Source: Podospora bellae-mahoneyi (taxonomy: Eukaryota; Ascomycota; Sordariomycetes; Sordariales; Podosporaceae). Taken from it: a stretch of DNA of 64,000 nucleotides. The translations under genes and the position numbers were made by a program. The DNA lies in NCBI RefSeq assembly GCF_035222275.1, contig NC_085881.1, positions 4,774,001-4,838,000 on the forward strand, written 5' to 3'. The notes under the pieces were generated by a model. It was not told where the DNA came from and did not search any database. It saw only the letters and a list, made by a program, of their open reading frames with translations. Shown one piece after another: positions 38,801 through 48,532 of this stretch (within the stretch, counting starts at the first letter, position 1; each line of letters opens with the position of its first letter).

Positions 38801-39636
38801 TTAGTAGTCACTCAATACTCGAAGCCATTCAGGGGCACTCAAGGGTTGTTTACAGTGACCGGTCAGCGACCCACCAGTGAGACTTACACGGCAACCAGAG
38901 CTCCATTAACCCGAACCCCTCTGCCCCAACAACACTCAAGTAAACCCACCTTGCCCCGAAGAACAATGAAAATTATGCAAGTTATCTCAACAACTTGTTG
39001 GTTGACGCAATAGAAAATGAACAGAGATTCTAGAACTTTTGGTGAAATCCAACGGAAATGGGCCAAATAACTGTCCGACGCCCGTAGCAAGGATGGTGTA
39101 AAAACCGAACCTCGGTTCATGCTGATTGCCTGATTGGCCAATGCCCTGAAAAGCAACCCCACGTCTGTCTTATCAGCTGCAGAGAATGTCTTATTGATCA
39201 ACTCACCTTCAGTCCCAAGCCTTCGGACGCGACACGCACTCGACGAACAGATCAGGCAGCCCGATCCGATCAAAATCCACACCTCCACACGTCACTGAAC
39301 GGTCGCCAGGAAGACCCTACCTCCTTTCCGGTATTTTCGGCCTCGAACCCCTGTACGAGAACGTCAACAAAAAAAAGTCCCCGTTCAATGATATAAAGCC
39401 CTTGCCCGGCCCTGCCGTGGGCCGCAATGGCAGTCGACGTAGTCCAGTCAGTCTTTTTCGCTGCCTCTAAGTGCAGCAACACTCTTTTCTGCTTCGGACG
39501 ATACATCTTCGTGTGGGCGATCGCCTTGTTCTTCATTCTTGCCGGCGCGCTGCGATATCGGCTCTCTTCGCTATTCCCCAGGAACGGAATTTCTACGGAA
39601 CATAAGAAAGCGTGATTTTGTGACGGAGAAACCGAA
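32871..39636. other. 6.8-kb region without a supportable gene
   Basis: The left end must contain the DUF3455 promoter and the right end the leader of the THEM6-like gene. Between them many open frames of 60-180 codons occur on both strands, but none shows a domain, a signal peptide, codon-usage continuity or matching splice sites. No terminal repeats, reverse transcriptase, transposase or tRNA was recognised. It could hold non-coding RNA, fast-evolving small genes or old decayed sequence. Confidence 0.45.
39427..39615 (+). other. Possible upstream ORF with a membrane-like segment (62 codons)
   Basis: This ATG-initiated frame ends 21 nt before the start codon of the THEM6-like gene, in a different reading frame. 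It codes one hydrophobic stretch (RYIFVWAIALFFILAGAL) flanked by Lys/Arg. It may be a translated upstream ORF in the leader or chance. Confidence 0.3.
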
Positions 39637-40725
39637 ATGGCTGTCGGAACGCTCTCTCTCTTTTTCCCCGTCTTCATCCCAGCCGCCACAGCGGGATTGG
39701 TCTATGCTGGTCACCGCGCAACTTACTTCGACTGGAGGGCGATCTTGACCGAGTTCCTCACGGGACCTGGTCGGACAAGTCGGATCCTACTTCTGCTGTT
39801 TTTGGGTCTCAACTGGAAGAGCTTGCCCCTTGGGTGGACGGTATGTATCTCGCGATATTACCTGGTGACACCAAGCTGACATTTGCGCCGCTAGGTTCGG
39901 ATCTTCCATTCCTTCATTTTCCACTTCGCGCGTCGCCCAAAGACTCTTCCTCAGCGCGCCCTCTTCCACTACAGCGTTACCTCCTCTCGTACCTCTCTCC
40001 TCGAAACCGACTACAACTTCCACAAGTCCAACTCGACCTACTTTGCCGATGTTGACGTTTCGCGTTCCCACCTGGTCACTCATCTGCTGGGTCCATCCAT
40101 GCCAATCATTGGCGACAACGAGAAGAACAAGCTGGTTCTGGACAAGGATGGCAAGGTGATTAAGGGGAGCTTTGGCATAGGCCTGGGAGCTGTCTTTTGC
40201 TCTTTCCGCCGCGAGATTGGCCCCATGCAAGGTTACGAGATGTGGAGCAGAATCGTGAGTTGGGATCGCAAGTGGCTTTACATTGTGACGCACTTTGTTG
40301 TCAAGGGCAAGGTCAAGCCTACCAGCTGGGACGGCAGGTGGAAGGGTCCGACACGTAGCAAGATCCAAAAGGCCGAGGATGGGTCGGCCGTGGAGGAGCC
40401 GGATTGGAGCAAGTACATTCACGCCACTGCCATCAGCAAGTACGTGTTCAAGCTAGGGCGCTTCACCATTCATCCTTCGATCATGATCCAGGCTGGTGGC
40501 TTGTTGCCCGAGAGACCAGGTGGCTGGAGAGGTGGTGAGGATGACTGCGGAGACCTGGTTGACTTGGGAGAGATCGATGCTGAGGGCGAGTGGGACTGGA
40601 AGAAGGTTGAGACTGAGCGGAGAAAGGGTCTGGATTATGCTAATCACTTTGGGGCGTTGGACGGCACGAATCTTTTGTTTGATGGTGGCGAGGATGGCGC
40701 TATTGGCAACTTCCCTATTGGTTAA
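39637..40725 (+). CDS. THEM6-like membrane-anchored hotdog (thioesterase-like) protein
   Basis: Two exons (39637-39840 and 39895-40725) with a 54-nt phase-0 intron give 344 aa. An N-terminal hydrophobic segment (LSLFFPVFIPAATAGLVYAG) is a likely membrane anchor. The central part resembles the THEM6/Al-1 branch of the hotdog fold, with STYFADVDVSRSHLVTHLL, then FGIGLGAVFCSFRREI, WSRIVSWDRKWLYIVTHFV and an acidic C-terminal region. Proteins of this group are ER- or mitochondria-associated in animals. Thioesterase chemistry is assumed from the fold, and the substrate is unknown. The C-terminal about 90 residues look like a fungus-specific extension ending in a DGGEDGAIGNFPIG segment. Confidence 0.75.
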
Positions 40726-40935
40726 GGGTAAAAGATTTAGAAGGGTGGTATTTGGATGCTTCGAAGGCGAAAGAGACATGATACCCATTTTTGTGTAAGG
40801 AGTTCAGAGATGGTATTGTTTAGATTTGAGAGACAGCGCGCTAGCAGGTGCTCGCAGCGGCTGATGTCTGTGGCAAGAGATGCCAAAATACATCATTATT
40901 CTATGGCAGGGGTTCAGCTAACAATGTTGACATTG

Positions 40936-41519
40936 TTACGCTGACATCGTCTTTTCTTTGCAAGCCACAAATCCATCTTTGCTCGCACCACTGTGGGTGA
41001 TCAAGCCCTCGACCACGCCATCGTCATCGAAAATCAGGCGGTCGGGCCCTGGAGGACCAGAGGTGTATATGTCACCTGGCATGATGGGATACTCGAAATA
41101 GGGAGGCCCTGTGACAAAGTCGAAGGCCTCGAGGTTCTTGAACTGGTGGGGATAGTAGCCTGTATACACGCGGTTGAGCTAAAAAAAAATTGCATGTACT
41201 ATAGTCAAAAGAAAAGATTCGAGACAGCCCGAAAACCACGTACCGACATAGCTAGGGTCATGGAGCAGAGCGTATCCCAAGGCAATGGCGCGGGAGACAT
41301 CCGAAGAGTTATACGTATGAGCGCTGCAGCTCCAGGTTGTTGTGTTTATGTCGCCTGTGGTCACTAGGATTTGGTGACCAAGTGGTGAGGCAATGGCTGG
41401 TAGGGCTGAAACATGGGCGAGAATGGAGAGAAAGAGCCATATGGTGTTAGCTGATGTGGGGGTAGGGTGGTGAGTGCTGAGGCCCAAACGGCCCACGATT
41501 AGCAACTCACCTTGATCAT
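40936..41519 (-). CDS. Secreted guanyl-specific ribonuclease (RNase T1/F1/N1 family)
   Basis: The two main exons, 41450-41244 and 41159-40936, join through an 84-nt intron (donor GTACGT, acceptor TATACAG) to read DPSYVGYYPHQFKNLEAFDF, aligning well with RNase T1. The catalytic set is complete: Tyr and His of YYPHQF (T1 Tyr38, His40), Glu of YFEYPI (Glu58), Arg of PDRLIF (Arg77) and His of ITHSGAS (His92). It should cleave RNA 3' of guanosine outside the cell. A hydrophobic signal peptide precedes, around NTIWLFLSILAHVSALPAIA. The first exon is uncertain: ATG at 41519 followed by AAG and GTGAGT gives the wrong phase, and only a weak GTTGCT donor 4 nt further restores frame as MIKVTNTIWLF. The 3' end lies close to the THEM6-like gene, converging. 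Confidence 0.82.
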
Positions 41520-42324
41520 TTCGAACTAGATGAGTTTTTTGACATCGATATTCTGTTTCAAAAAGCAAAAAGCCTGGTGTCTTGATGGAAAAGTAGGGGA
41601 TCGCGGCTCTCTTATCATTACTGGACAGTGTTATTATATGCAGTCTCACACATCGGGTACAACGGCACACTGTGGACTTTCGGACCACACATGAATTTCG
41701 TGCGCCTGGATACACACGGCAATAAACATCTGATGTGATGAAGTGAGTGCCTAATCTGATGTTCTTCGGATATGTCGAGACTATCTCTCATACTTGTGGG
41801 TTCAATGCAGTGAGGGTTAGGGTTATTATGTCTACGCGTTTAGGGGCTTCAGGGGCTCAGGGGGTTGACTCGCAGACGATTAAGGGGTAACACATGGGGC
41901 CAGAGCAACACTGAAAGTCCACATTTAAAATGTACAAAACCTGACTCGTTTTACCAACACTTTCAAAGCTATTTCCACAGCTTTGATATGGGATCCTCAA
42001 TTTTGTCAACAGCAAGAAGTCGTCGCTGGAATGCAGACCCGACATGCAATTATGCGGTCACGGCGCCGAGACAAGATGCCTCGGCAAACCTCCGGCATCG
42101 CCTTCACATTCTCCAACGGGAGTGGGTTCCCGATTCCACATCTCGTTTCTAGTCAATCCGAACAATCGATATGGTTGATATCACAATCCCCACTGCAATT
42201 CTCTAGTATTTCAGCCACTCACTCACATATTTTTGCCATCACGACTCATTCATTCTTGATCCGTACATCCCGGTGGCCTCTACCTATAATTTTCAAACGT
42301 AATCCCTGATCGCAGCACGACAAA
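41520..42324. other. Divergent intergenic region, RNase and thioesterase genes
   Basis: About 0.8 kb holding both promoters. GGGTTAGGGTTA at 41814-41825 is a short telomere-like or telo-box motif. No gene was seen. Confidence 0.5.
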
Positions 42325-43047
42325 ATGGCATCCTCCAAAGCCTCACCATCACCACCACCATCAACAACCGAAAGTAAACAACAAAACCCACAATCAGAAG
42401 AAATGGTCACCCCAACCGCCTCGGACATCTCCTCCGTCCTCGACTCCCCGGCCAACAAGGCCCAAGAAGCCCACCACATCGCTTTCTTCAACTCAATACC
42501 CTGGTGCTCCTCCCTCCTCGGCTCCACCCCCAACCTCATCATCTCCCAGTCCGTCTCCCGCATCATCCGCCCGTCTGGGTGCGAGGAGGACGCGCTCATC
42601 TCGCAGACGCTAAACTCGCCGGACGCCATCCCGGCCTACATCACTTTTTACTCTCCCCCTCCCAAACCGACGGATTATGTCAATGAGATCAAGTCGCTTA
42701 TTGCCTTGGGACCGAAGGTGAATGGGTGGGAGGGTATCTGCCATGGGGGGATTGTCATGACGCTTTTGGATGAGGTGATGGGGCAGATTTTTGCGGTCAA
42801 CAAGGACAGCGGGGCGATGGGGAGCAAGATGCCGCTTTTGACGGGGTATCTGAACACTGCGTTTAAGAGGCCTGTGAGAACAGGGACGAAGGAGAAACCG
42901 GCGATTGTGTTGGTTGTTGCTAGGATGACCAAGATCGAGGGAAGGAAGCACTTTTGCGAGGGGGTGGTGTATGGGGATAAGGAGGGGAGGAATGAGCTGG
43001 CGAGGGCGGAGGCCTTGTTTGTGCAGTTGAGGGAGCAGAAGCTGTGA
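42325..43047 (+). CDS. PaaI/THEM4-type thioesterase (4HBT hotdog domain)
   Basis: A single exon of 240 aa. After a Ser/Pro/Gln-rich start, residues about 120-235 form a 4HBT hotdog domain with the active-site region WEGICHGGIVMTLLDEVMG and the strand TGYLNTAFKRPVRTGT. The HGG turn followed by an Asp/Glu in the central helix is the PaaI/THEM4 pattern. It probably hydrolyses an acyl-CoA; the substrate cannot be inferred. Fungal genomes carry many single-copy members with this layout. The gene stands alone between the RNase and the ATP-grasp gene, and nothing links it firmly to the nicotianamine pair. Confidence 0.88.
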   Translation: MASSKASPSPPPSTTESKQQNPQSEEMVTPTASDISSVLDSPANKAQEAHHIAFFNSIPWCSSLLGSTPNLIISQSVSRIIRPSGCEEDALISQTLNSPDAIPAYITFYSPPPKPTDYVNEIKSLIALGPKVNGWEGICHGGIVMTLLDEVMGQIFAVNKDSGAMGSKMPLLTGYLNTAFKRPVRTGTKEKPAIVLVVARMTKIEGRKHFCEGVVYGDKEGRNELARAEALFVQLREQKL

Positions 43048-43830
43048 AGGGGTAATTTCAAAAGGGTATAGGATATATGCATCGTGGTGTTTTGATAGAG
43101 GGAGCGATAATGTTGGAGAGCGAGGAGCTTGGGGTAGCTTGCATCTGAATAGACTACATTGGGAACGGTCCTACCTAATAGATAGCATGGAGTAAGAATT
43201 GCCCTGGTACCGGTTCGCAATTTGAATTTCAAGCGGCGGCCAACCTGTTCAGTACCCTCGCAAGATTCATATATTAAAGTTTCTTGCGAGCTGGGATTTC
43301 AATTGTATCTCTCTTATGAAGAATGGCGAGTTTCTCGATCATGATATGTTTGTCCTTTTCAGTATCGCTTTCAACTTCATTAAGATAAATCCCGTGGACT
43401 TGTGAACCGTTCATGGGTGGCTCACATTTCTCAGCCAAATCGTATATGTATGTGTCAAGACGCAAGATACAGCACCTAACGCTGTCTGCCATTTGCACTG
43501 ACAGGGAGGGAAGCGCGCGGAGAAAGTGCCCGTATCTTCACAAGACAAAACGTGGTCTAAAGCAGAGGTTTCATGTACCACTGTGTGCAGCAATGTTTTA
43601 TATGTCCTGTTTTTATCAAGATACTCATGTACATGAAATCATGATCTAATCATCACCAAAAAACCAAATGATGGAATAAAAAGCAAACCTAATTATCTTA
43701 TAGATAAAAATAAAGCTTTGATGATAGCACGCACATACATCACATTAATCTAACCTTTGCCCAAGATCCATAACACCATCGCTCTTAACCCTCGAAAGTA
43801 GCAAAAAATAGAGATAAAAACAACAAAACA
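43048..43830. other. Convergent intergenic region
   Basis: The 3' flanks of the thioesterase (+) and ATP-grasp (-) genes; the right half (43640-43820) is strongly A/T-rich. No gene was supported. Confidence 0.55.
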
Positions 43831-46068
43831 TCACTCGCAACCCTCCACATCGGGGTCAACATCAGTTTCCCCATCACTAATCTCTGTCTTGCTGCTGATT
43901 GAACCATCAATGTCAATCGTAAAGGCCTTCTGGACTTCCTCTCCCAGCTTGATGACGTCTCGCCTGCTCTCTCTGTTCACAACCAGCAGATGAGCAACAT
44001 ATGTTCTTGCCCCATCTGTGTAAAGATTAACCTTGTCTCCGGGGACACAATAGTCAACGCCCAGAACAATCTTGTCTGCCAGGTCTGGTCTTCGGCGCTT
44101 GAGCTCCTCGCATGGGGCTAGCTTTGACGGCCATTGCACAGTACCAGCGGCTGGAGCAGGAATGTATACCAGTCGAGACCAGTACTGTGCTCCCCTTTTC
44201 GAATCATTGGTGTTGTCACCGAGCACATGGCTGTAGGGCCTAGTGGTCAGTCGCAACCTGTTCTTATCACCCGCAGCAGCCAGCATGTGTGCAGCAAAGT
44301 AGTCCACGCCGTATGTATGACGTGTTGGAACAGTGACTCGGTATCCAGGCGGGCGGGCATTGATCTCGATCAGCTTGCACTCGGCTCCCGACTCGGGCAA
44401 AGATTTGGCGTGCTTGAGGACAAGATCGATCACGCCATCTTGCTTGCGGTACTCGAATGTGGAGCTCACCATTCTCGCCTCGACATGGAAGACACCGGTG
44501 CAAAATCCTAGATTGACAAGAATATCTCGGAGTGTCGACTTTGCAATGTCTTGTTCCTGGGCAGGAAGGGCGGAAGGGAGAGTGAGGGCCTCTGGCGAAA
44601 AGGTTGAATGGACGGTAGCAGCGCTCGAGTCAGCGTCGCAGGGTGGTTCATCTGCGATTTCGGAAAATAGGATCTCCCCGTCGAGAAGCACAAAGTTGAC
44701 ATCCATTTCTGGACCATCAAAGAAGGGCTCAATGACGGCCGCACTACCATGTCGAGAAGTAGCCTTTTGAACTGCAGTGGCAAGATCGGCGAGGTTGTTG
44801 ACTTTTGACACGCATTCCGAGGACCACCCTTTGGTGGGTTTGACGATAAGGGGAAATTTGGGGATGAACTCGGCCTGCTGGTTACCTCCACTTGCTAGCA
44901 AAGACTCCAGCTCTCTCACATTGTGAACTCTGGCAGTCTGACCAGGAACGTTCTGTAGAAGCCGTGATCGATATTTGTCCACAGATGTCTCAAAGGCGGC
45001 CACGGGACTGGTGGGGAGTCCCAATGCCTCTGCGACCTGAGCCACTGCCACAAAAAAGTTGTCCGACAGTGTAAAGACACCATGGATGGGAAGAGGGTAG
45101 CTGACAATGGACTGGATGATGCGGTCAACCACTCCTGCATCCTCTGTCATGTCAGTGACAAGGAAGGCTTCCCGGTGCATCTTGTTTTCTTCTGTGTCTG
45201 CTTGAAGCCAATGGCCCTCTTCGTCAACGATAACCAAGTCAAGACCTAATGCTTTGGCGGCACGATAGACTGGACCTCCTGCCGTGATGTTTGGTCTACC
45301 GCGAATGAGCGCCACCCGTTGCCGGGGAATTGGTGTGCTGGAGAGCCATGGTGCATTGTGAAGACGATCACGCAGCTCCTCGGTCAGCCTTGTCCTGTAA
45401 ATTTCCAAGTCGACGAATGAGACAGAGGTTGGCAAATCCTCCCATTGAACAACTCCGGCAGCCGACTCAACCAACGTGGCAAGATCATGTTCTGAGGTAA
45501 CTGGGCCCGGGGCGGGGCAAGTGGCAGAATATTTCTGTAGTGGGCGCAAAGGCTCATGGGTCCGTAATATCTTGTATGGGAAATCCTGGAGGCGAAGTTG
45601 GAGGAAGTCGGATCGGGTCACGTAGCCGTTGGTAGTAGGAAGAACAATGGTAAAAACAGATATGGCTGAAGCAGACCAACTTGGAGAGCCGAGACCGATG
45701 GTTTGTAGAGCCTCAATGAATGGGCTTGGCGGAGCGCTTCTAAACCCGGTGCTTCCGATTCCGTTGTGTTGAGAATAGGGTTGGGATGGGTTTTGCAGAG
45801 CTGAAGATTGTGAAGAGGATGGGAAAACCACCACGTTGGCGATGGAATACAGCTCGCAGAGGGGAATAACCTCGCCAAATAAGGGCCGATAGAGATTGGT
45901 TGGCCCTGCAGAGATCTTAGCAATGCTCACTTGGCAGACAGAAAGAAGGGCTGGGTGTTTCTTACTGCTCAGAGGTTGTTGTGTAAAGGTAGATGTAACC
46001 GATGAGATGCTGCTGGTTAGTTTATGGCCCAGACTGGCCCTTTCACCAGGGAATGTTCCTACTGCCAT
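43831..46068 (-). CDS. ATP-grasp carboxylate-amine ligase next to nicotianamine synthase
   Basis: A single exon of 745 aa from the ATG at 46068. Residues about 1-245 have no recognised domain. About 250-350 look like a pre-ATP-grasp Rossmann-type region (RVALIRGRPNITAGGPVYRAA read as two short strands and a helix). The ATP-grasp core covers about 355-600: FPLIVKPTKGWSSE with the ATP-contacting Lys410, VIEPFFDGPEMDVNFVLLDG, FHVEARM, and the metal-binding IEINARPPG at 567-575 (Glu/Asn/Arg). The pattern resembles carnosine-synthase-type ligases that join amino acids through an acyl-phosphate. Divergent pairing with a nicotianamine synthase suggests the substrate is nicotianamine or a related amino acid; this is inference. 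No signal peptide or membrane segment, so it is presumably cytosolic. It may equally be an unrelated amino-acid ligase. Confidence 0.85.
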   Translation of the reverse strand: MAVGTFPGERASLGHKLTSSISSVTSTFTQQPLSSKKHPALLSVCQVSIAKISAGPTNLYRPLFGEVIPLCELYSIANVVVFPSSSQSSALQNPSQPYSQHNGIGSTGFRSAPPSPFIEALQTIGLGSPSWSASAISVFTIVLPTTNGYVTRSDFLQLRLQDFPYKILRTHEPLRPLQKYSATCPAPGPVTSEHDLATLVESAAGVVQWEDLPTSVSFVDLEIYRTRLTEELRDRLHNAPWLSSTPIPRQRVALIRGRPNITAGGPVYRAAKALGLDLVIVDEEGHWLQADTEENKMHREAFLVTDMTEDAGVVDRIIQSIVSYPLPIHGVFTLSDNFFVAVAQVAEALGLPTSPVAAFETSVDKYRSRLLQNVPGQTARVHNVRELESLLASGGNQQAEFIPKFPLIVKPTKGWSSECVSKVNNLADLATAVQKATSRHGSAAVIEPFFDGPEMDVNFVLLDGEILFSEIADEPPCDADSSAATVHSTFSPEALTLPSALPAQEQDIAKSTLRDILVNLGFCTGVFHVEARMVSSTFEYRKQDGVIDLVLKHAKSLPESGAECKLIEINARPPGYRVTVPTRHTYGVDYFAAHMLAAAGDKNRLRLTTRPYSHVLGDNTNDSKRGAQYWSRLVYIPAPAAGTVQWPSKLAPCEELKRRRPDLADKIVLGVDYCVPGDKVNLYTDGARTYVAHLLVVNRESRRDVIKLGEEVQKAFTIDIDGSISSKTEISDGETDVDPDVEGCE

Positions 46069-46507
46069 GTTGATGCCACGATGTTGAACAGTGGATCGTT
46101 TGGTGAGTCAGAGAACAGAGGAAGAGCAAGAGTGGGAAGGTGTTGGGGACGGAGGTGAGTGTGTTGGAATCAGGAGCAGAAAAAGGGCGAGAGCTGAGGG
46201 AAAAGAAGGCAACTTGGCAAGAGCAAGGCGACAATCGACCGGACAGGCTGGATATTTTGTTGCAAAAAAGGATGCCACGACTAGACCACCAAACGAGGGT
46301 TGCTCACCGCTGGACCCGGACCTAAAGAAGATTCCAAGACATCCAATGCCGCGGAAGCAGTGGAACAGGGCACACAATAACTAGCTTGCATCGGCTGCGT
46401 CATGGGGCCACGCAGCGGTACTGAGACGTCGATATTGGCACGGCATGACGGGAGTGAGACTCACGGGCTGATTGGGCCGGAGGCGGAGATTGATCTAGAG
46501 GGTGAGA

Positions 46508-46517
46508 ACCTTGATGG
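46508..46517 (+). promoter_or_regulatory. ACCTTGATGG motif, copy 1 (CAAGGT on the other strand)
   Basis: It shares ten bases (one pyrimidine swap allowed) with two other copies in the same spacer. The core ACCTTG is the reverse complement of CAAGGT, the zinc-response motif reported for Aspergillus ZafA. The assignment is inference. Confidence 0.35.
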
Positions 46518-46857
46518 GCTCCATCTGATAATCTGCGATGATCTGATAAGCAAATTTAGACCCACTTGTGCCCTTGCGACCCCGGCCACACCCCTGTCTC
46601 CTTCCCCTGTGTTCCCGTGCCTGGCCCTTTCCTTTTTCTCAACGTCTGTGCCCCCTTGCCTGTGGATTGCTCTTGCCCCAAATATTAAATGCTCAACCCC
46701 GTACCTTCTGGCAGAGCAAGCAACAACGGCTCCGTTAGGACTTGCCATAGGAAAGAATGGAGCCGATACCGCAGCAGACACAGAGAAGAGAGGTGACATT
46801 GGGCCACGACCGAGTGAAACATGCGGCTTCGGATAAAATTTGTCCAGACAGCCAAGA

Positions 46858-46867
46858 ACCTTGACGG
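46858..46867 (+). promoter_or_regulatory. ACCTTGACGG motif, copy 2
   Basis: Second copy of the repeated element, 350 bp from copy 1 and 34 bp from copy 3, in the same orientation. Its possible role is as for copy 1. Confidence 0.35.
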
Positions 46868-46891
46868 CTGGAATCAGACACCTCATTGTGC

Positions 46892-46901
46892 ACCTTGATG
46901 G
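46892..46901 (+). promoter_or_regulatory. ACCTTGATGG motif, copy 3
   Basis: Third copy, 34 bp from copy 2 (start to start) and identical to copy 1 over ten bases. It is the closest copy to the nicotianamine synthase gene. Confidence 0.35.
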
Positions 46902-47423
46902 CCATATTCTGCGGCTTCAGCATTAAAAGATGATCAAAACGGCTGGTTGGATCCTCTGCGGAGGGCTTCATCTCCTTCCCAAATTGACTGACGGTCTCAA
47001 AAAAAAAAATAGCGCTCATCAAGGGGAATGGAACACCGCTTGTCTAACAAACATGCGTCTCGTCCGGTCCTATGTGGGCACCCTGCGCGCTGATCTGCAG
47101 GTGCAGAGGCTGCAGCAGATATAGAGCGTGATGCTGCTGTTTACTTTGGGAGGTTGCTGCTTGCGTGCAATTCCACCCTTCTCGAAGAGCAGCAATTTCC
47201 ATGTTGTTGAGATCATCGGTCACACTGCCACCGAGACCATCTCTGAGCAACTGCCACCACAATAGTCACCACACTTGTATCTCTTCTTGAGTGCCTATAT
47301 CAAGCAGCAGCAACACTCTTGCCGCCATATCTTGAGTGACAAACCCTCACGGAATCTCTTATCCCGAACACACATCTCAACACTCACAGCCGCACGCTCC
47401 GTCATCCGGTTTCACACGTCACC

Positions 47424-48532
47424 ATGCCTCTTCTTGCCTCCTGGCTGCGCATTGGTAGCCCCACAAAAAAGGTCGACGCATGTTCTCGTTCGTCCCAGGA
47501 TTCTTTAACTATTGTTGAGAAAGCCGACATCCTTCAGAGCCAAAAGGCAGATGCCAGGGAGGAAAAGGTTCAGTGGCTCGTCCGGAGTATCGTCAACACC
47601 CACACCGAGCTACTCAAGCTTCCGCACCTTCGTCCAGCGCCAGCCATCAATAAGCTCTTGGGTAACCTTGTCGCCATCTGCAGCGAGATCCACGACCAAG
47701 ATATTGTAGACAAGGTGTGTCGAACTCATCACGGGAAACGTGGAAGACACGAGCTGACAAAGCCAAGGTTTTACAAAATGTGAGCGTCCAGGCTGTGTTA
47801 CCGTCTCTTAGACAGATCTGTGCCCAGTCAGAATCATGTCTTGAGCTTCACTGGGCCGAACACATTCTGGAAGGCCAGACCCAGCAAGAAGTCGTCGAGC
47901 GCCTCGAGAGTTTTCCATACTATGAGAACTATGAGGATTTGACACGACTAGAAGTCTGCTCCATCCTCTCGGCGACAAAAAAGGCACCACGACGAGTTGC
48001 CTTCATCGGCTCCGGCCCGCTCCCTCTCACGTCGCTATGCCTTTTGCGGGCTCTCAAGAATGATGTGGCAGTGAGAAGCTTGACGCAGCCAACCACCAAC
48101 AATACCACCGCCACAGACAGCGCAGCGAATCAGGAGCCAATTGTCCTCAACGTCGACTACGATGAAGCGGCTATCTCTGCGTCTCTCAAGTTGAGCCTTG
48201 CTCTGGGAGAGAGGGGCAGTGGAATGGAATTCATCTGTGCTGAGGCAATCTCGGCTTCGGCGTCACGAGATCTCAGCGAGTTTGACGTCGTGTACATGGC
48301 TGCGTTGGTAGGAGTTACGCAGACAGACAAGGAGAAGATCATGCTGGAAGTGATCAGTCGGATGAGGAGAGGGGCGCTACTGGTTGTCCGCAGCAGTTGG
48401 GGCTTGAGGTCATGCTTATACCCAGAGGTCGACCTTGCAACTGAGACACTGCTGAAGAGGCTTGAGCCCTGTGTGGTAGTACATCCCTATAATCAGGTGG
48501 TCAACTCAGTCATCGTTGCGAGAGTGCGGTAG
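47424..48532 (+). CDS. Nicotianamine synthase family protein
   Basis: Two exons (47424-47714 and 47768-48532) with a 53-nt phase-0 intron give 351 aa; splicing joins DQDIVDK to VLQNVSVQAV. Family marks are FPYYENYEDLTRLE (about 146-159), the Rossmann-type SAM-binding loop VAFIGSGPLPLTS (174-186), NVDYDEAAISASLKL (225-239) and VVYMAALVGV (271-280). The length is close to other fungal members. Nicotianamine synthases condense aminocarboxypropyl units from S-adenosylmethionine into nicotianamine, a chelator of Fe, Zn, Ni and Cu; the Neurospora crassa homologue has been shown to make it. The N-terminal about 45 residues are a variable extension. The divergent neighbour is an ATP-grasp ligase, so nicotianamine may be an intermediate rather than the end product. 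Confidence 0.93.

Larger units (their letters stand above)
46069..47423. promoter_or_regulatory. Shared divergent promoter region, ATP-grasp and nicotianamine synthase genes
   Basis: A 1355-bp spacer between the two start codons. Three same-strand copies of ACCTTGAYGG at 46508, 46858 and 46892 are listed separately. The segment just left of 47424 is CA/CT-rich, like other 5' leaders in the window. No protein-coding open frame was supported. Confidence 0.6.

Noticed and set aside
41814-41825. GGGTTAGGGTTA, a two-unit telomere-like motif
   Set aside because: Two units are too few for an interstitial telomere; it may be a telo-box-like promoter word or chance.
46402-46836. 144-codon frame inside the ATP-grasp/NAS spacer
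   Set aside because: No motif, interrupted logic on both strands, and it lies across the candidate regulatory elements.
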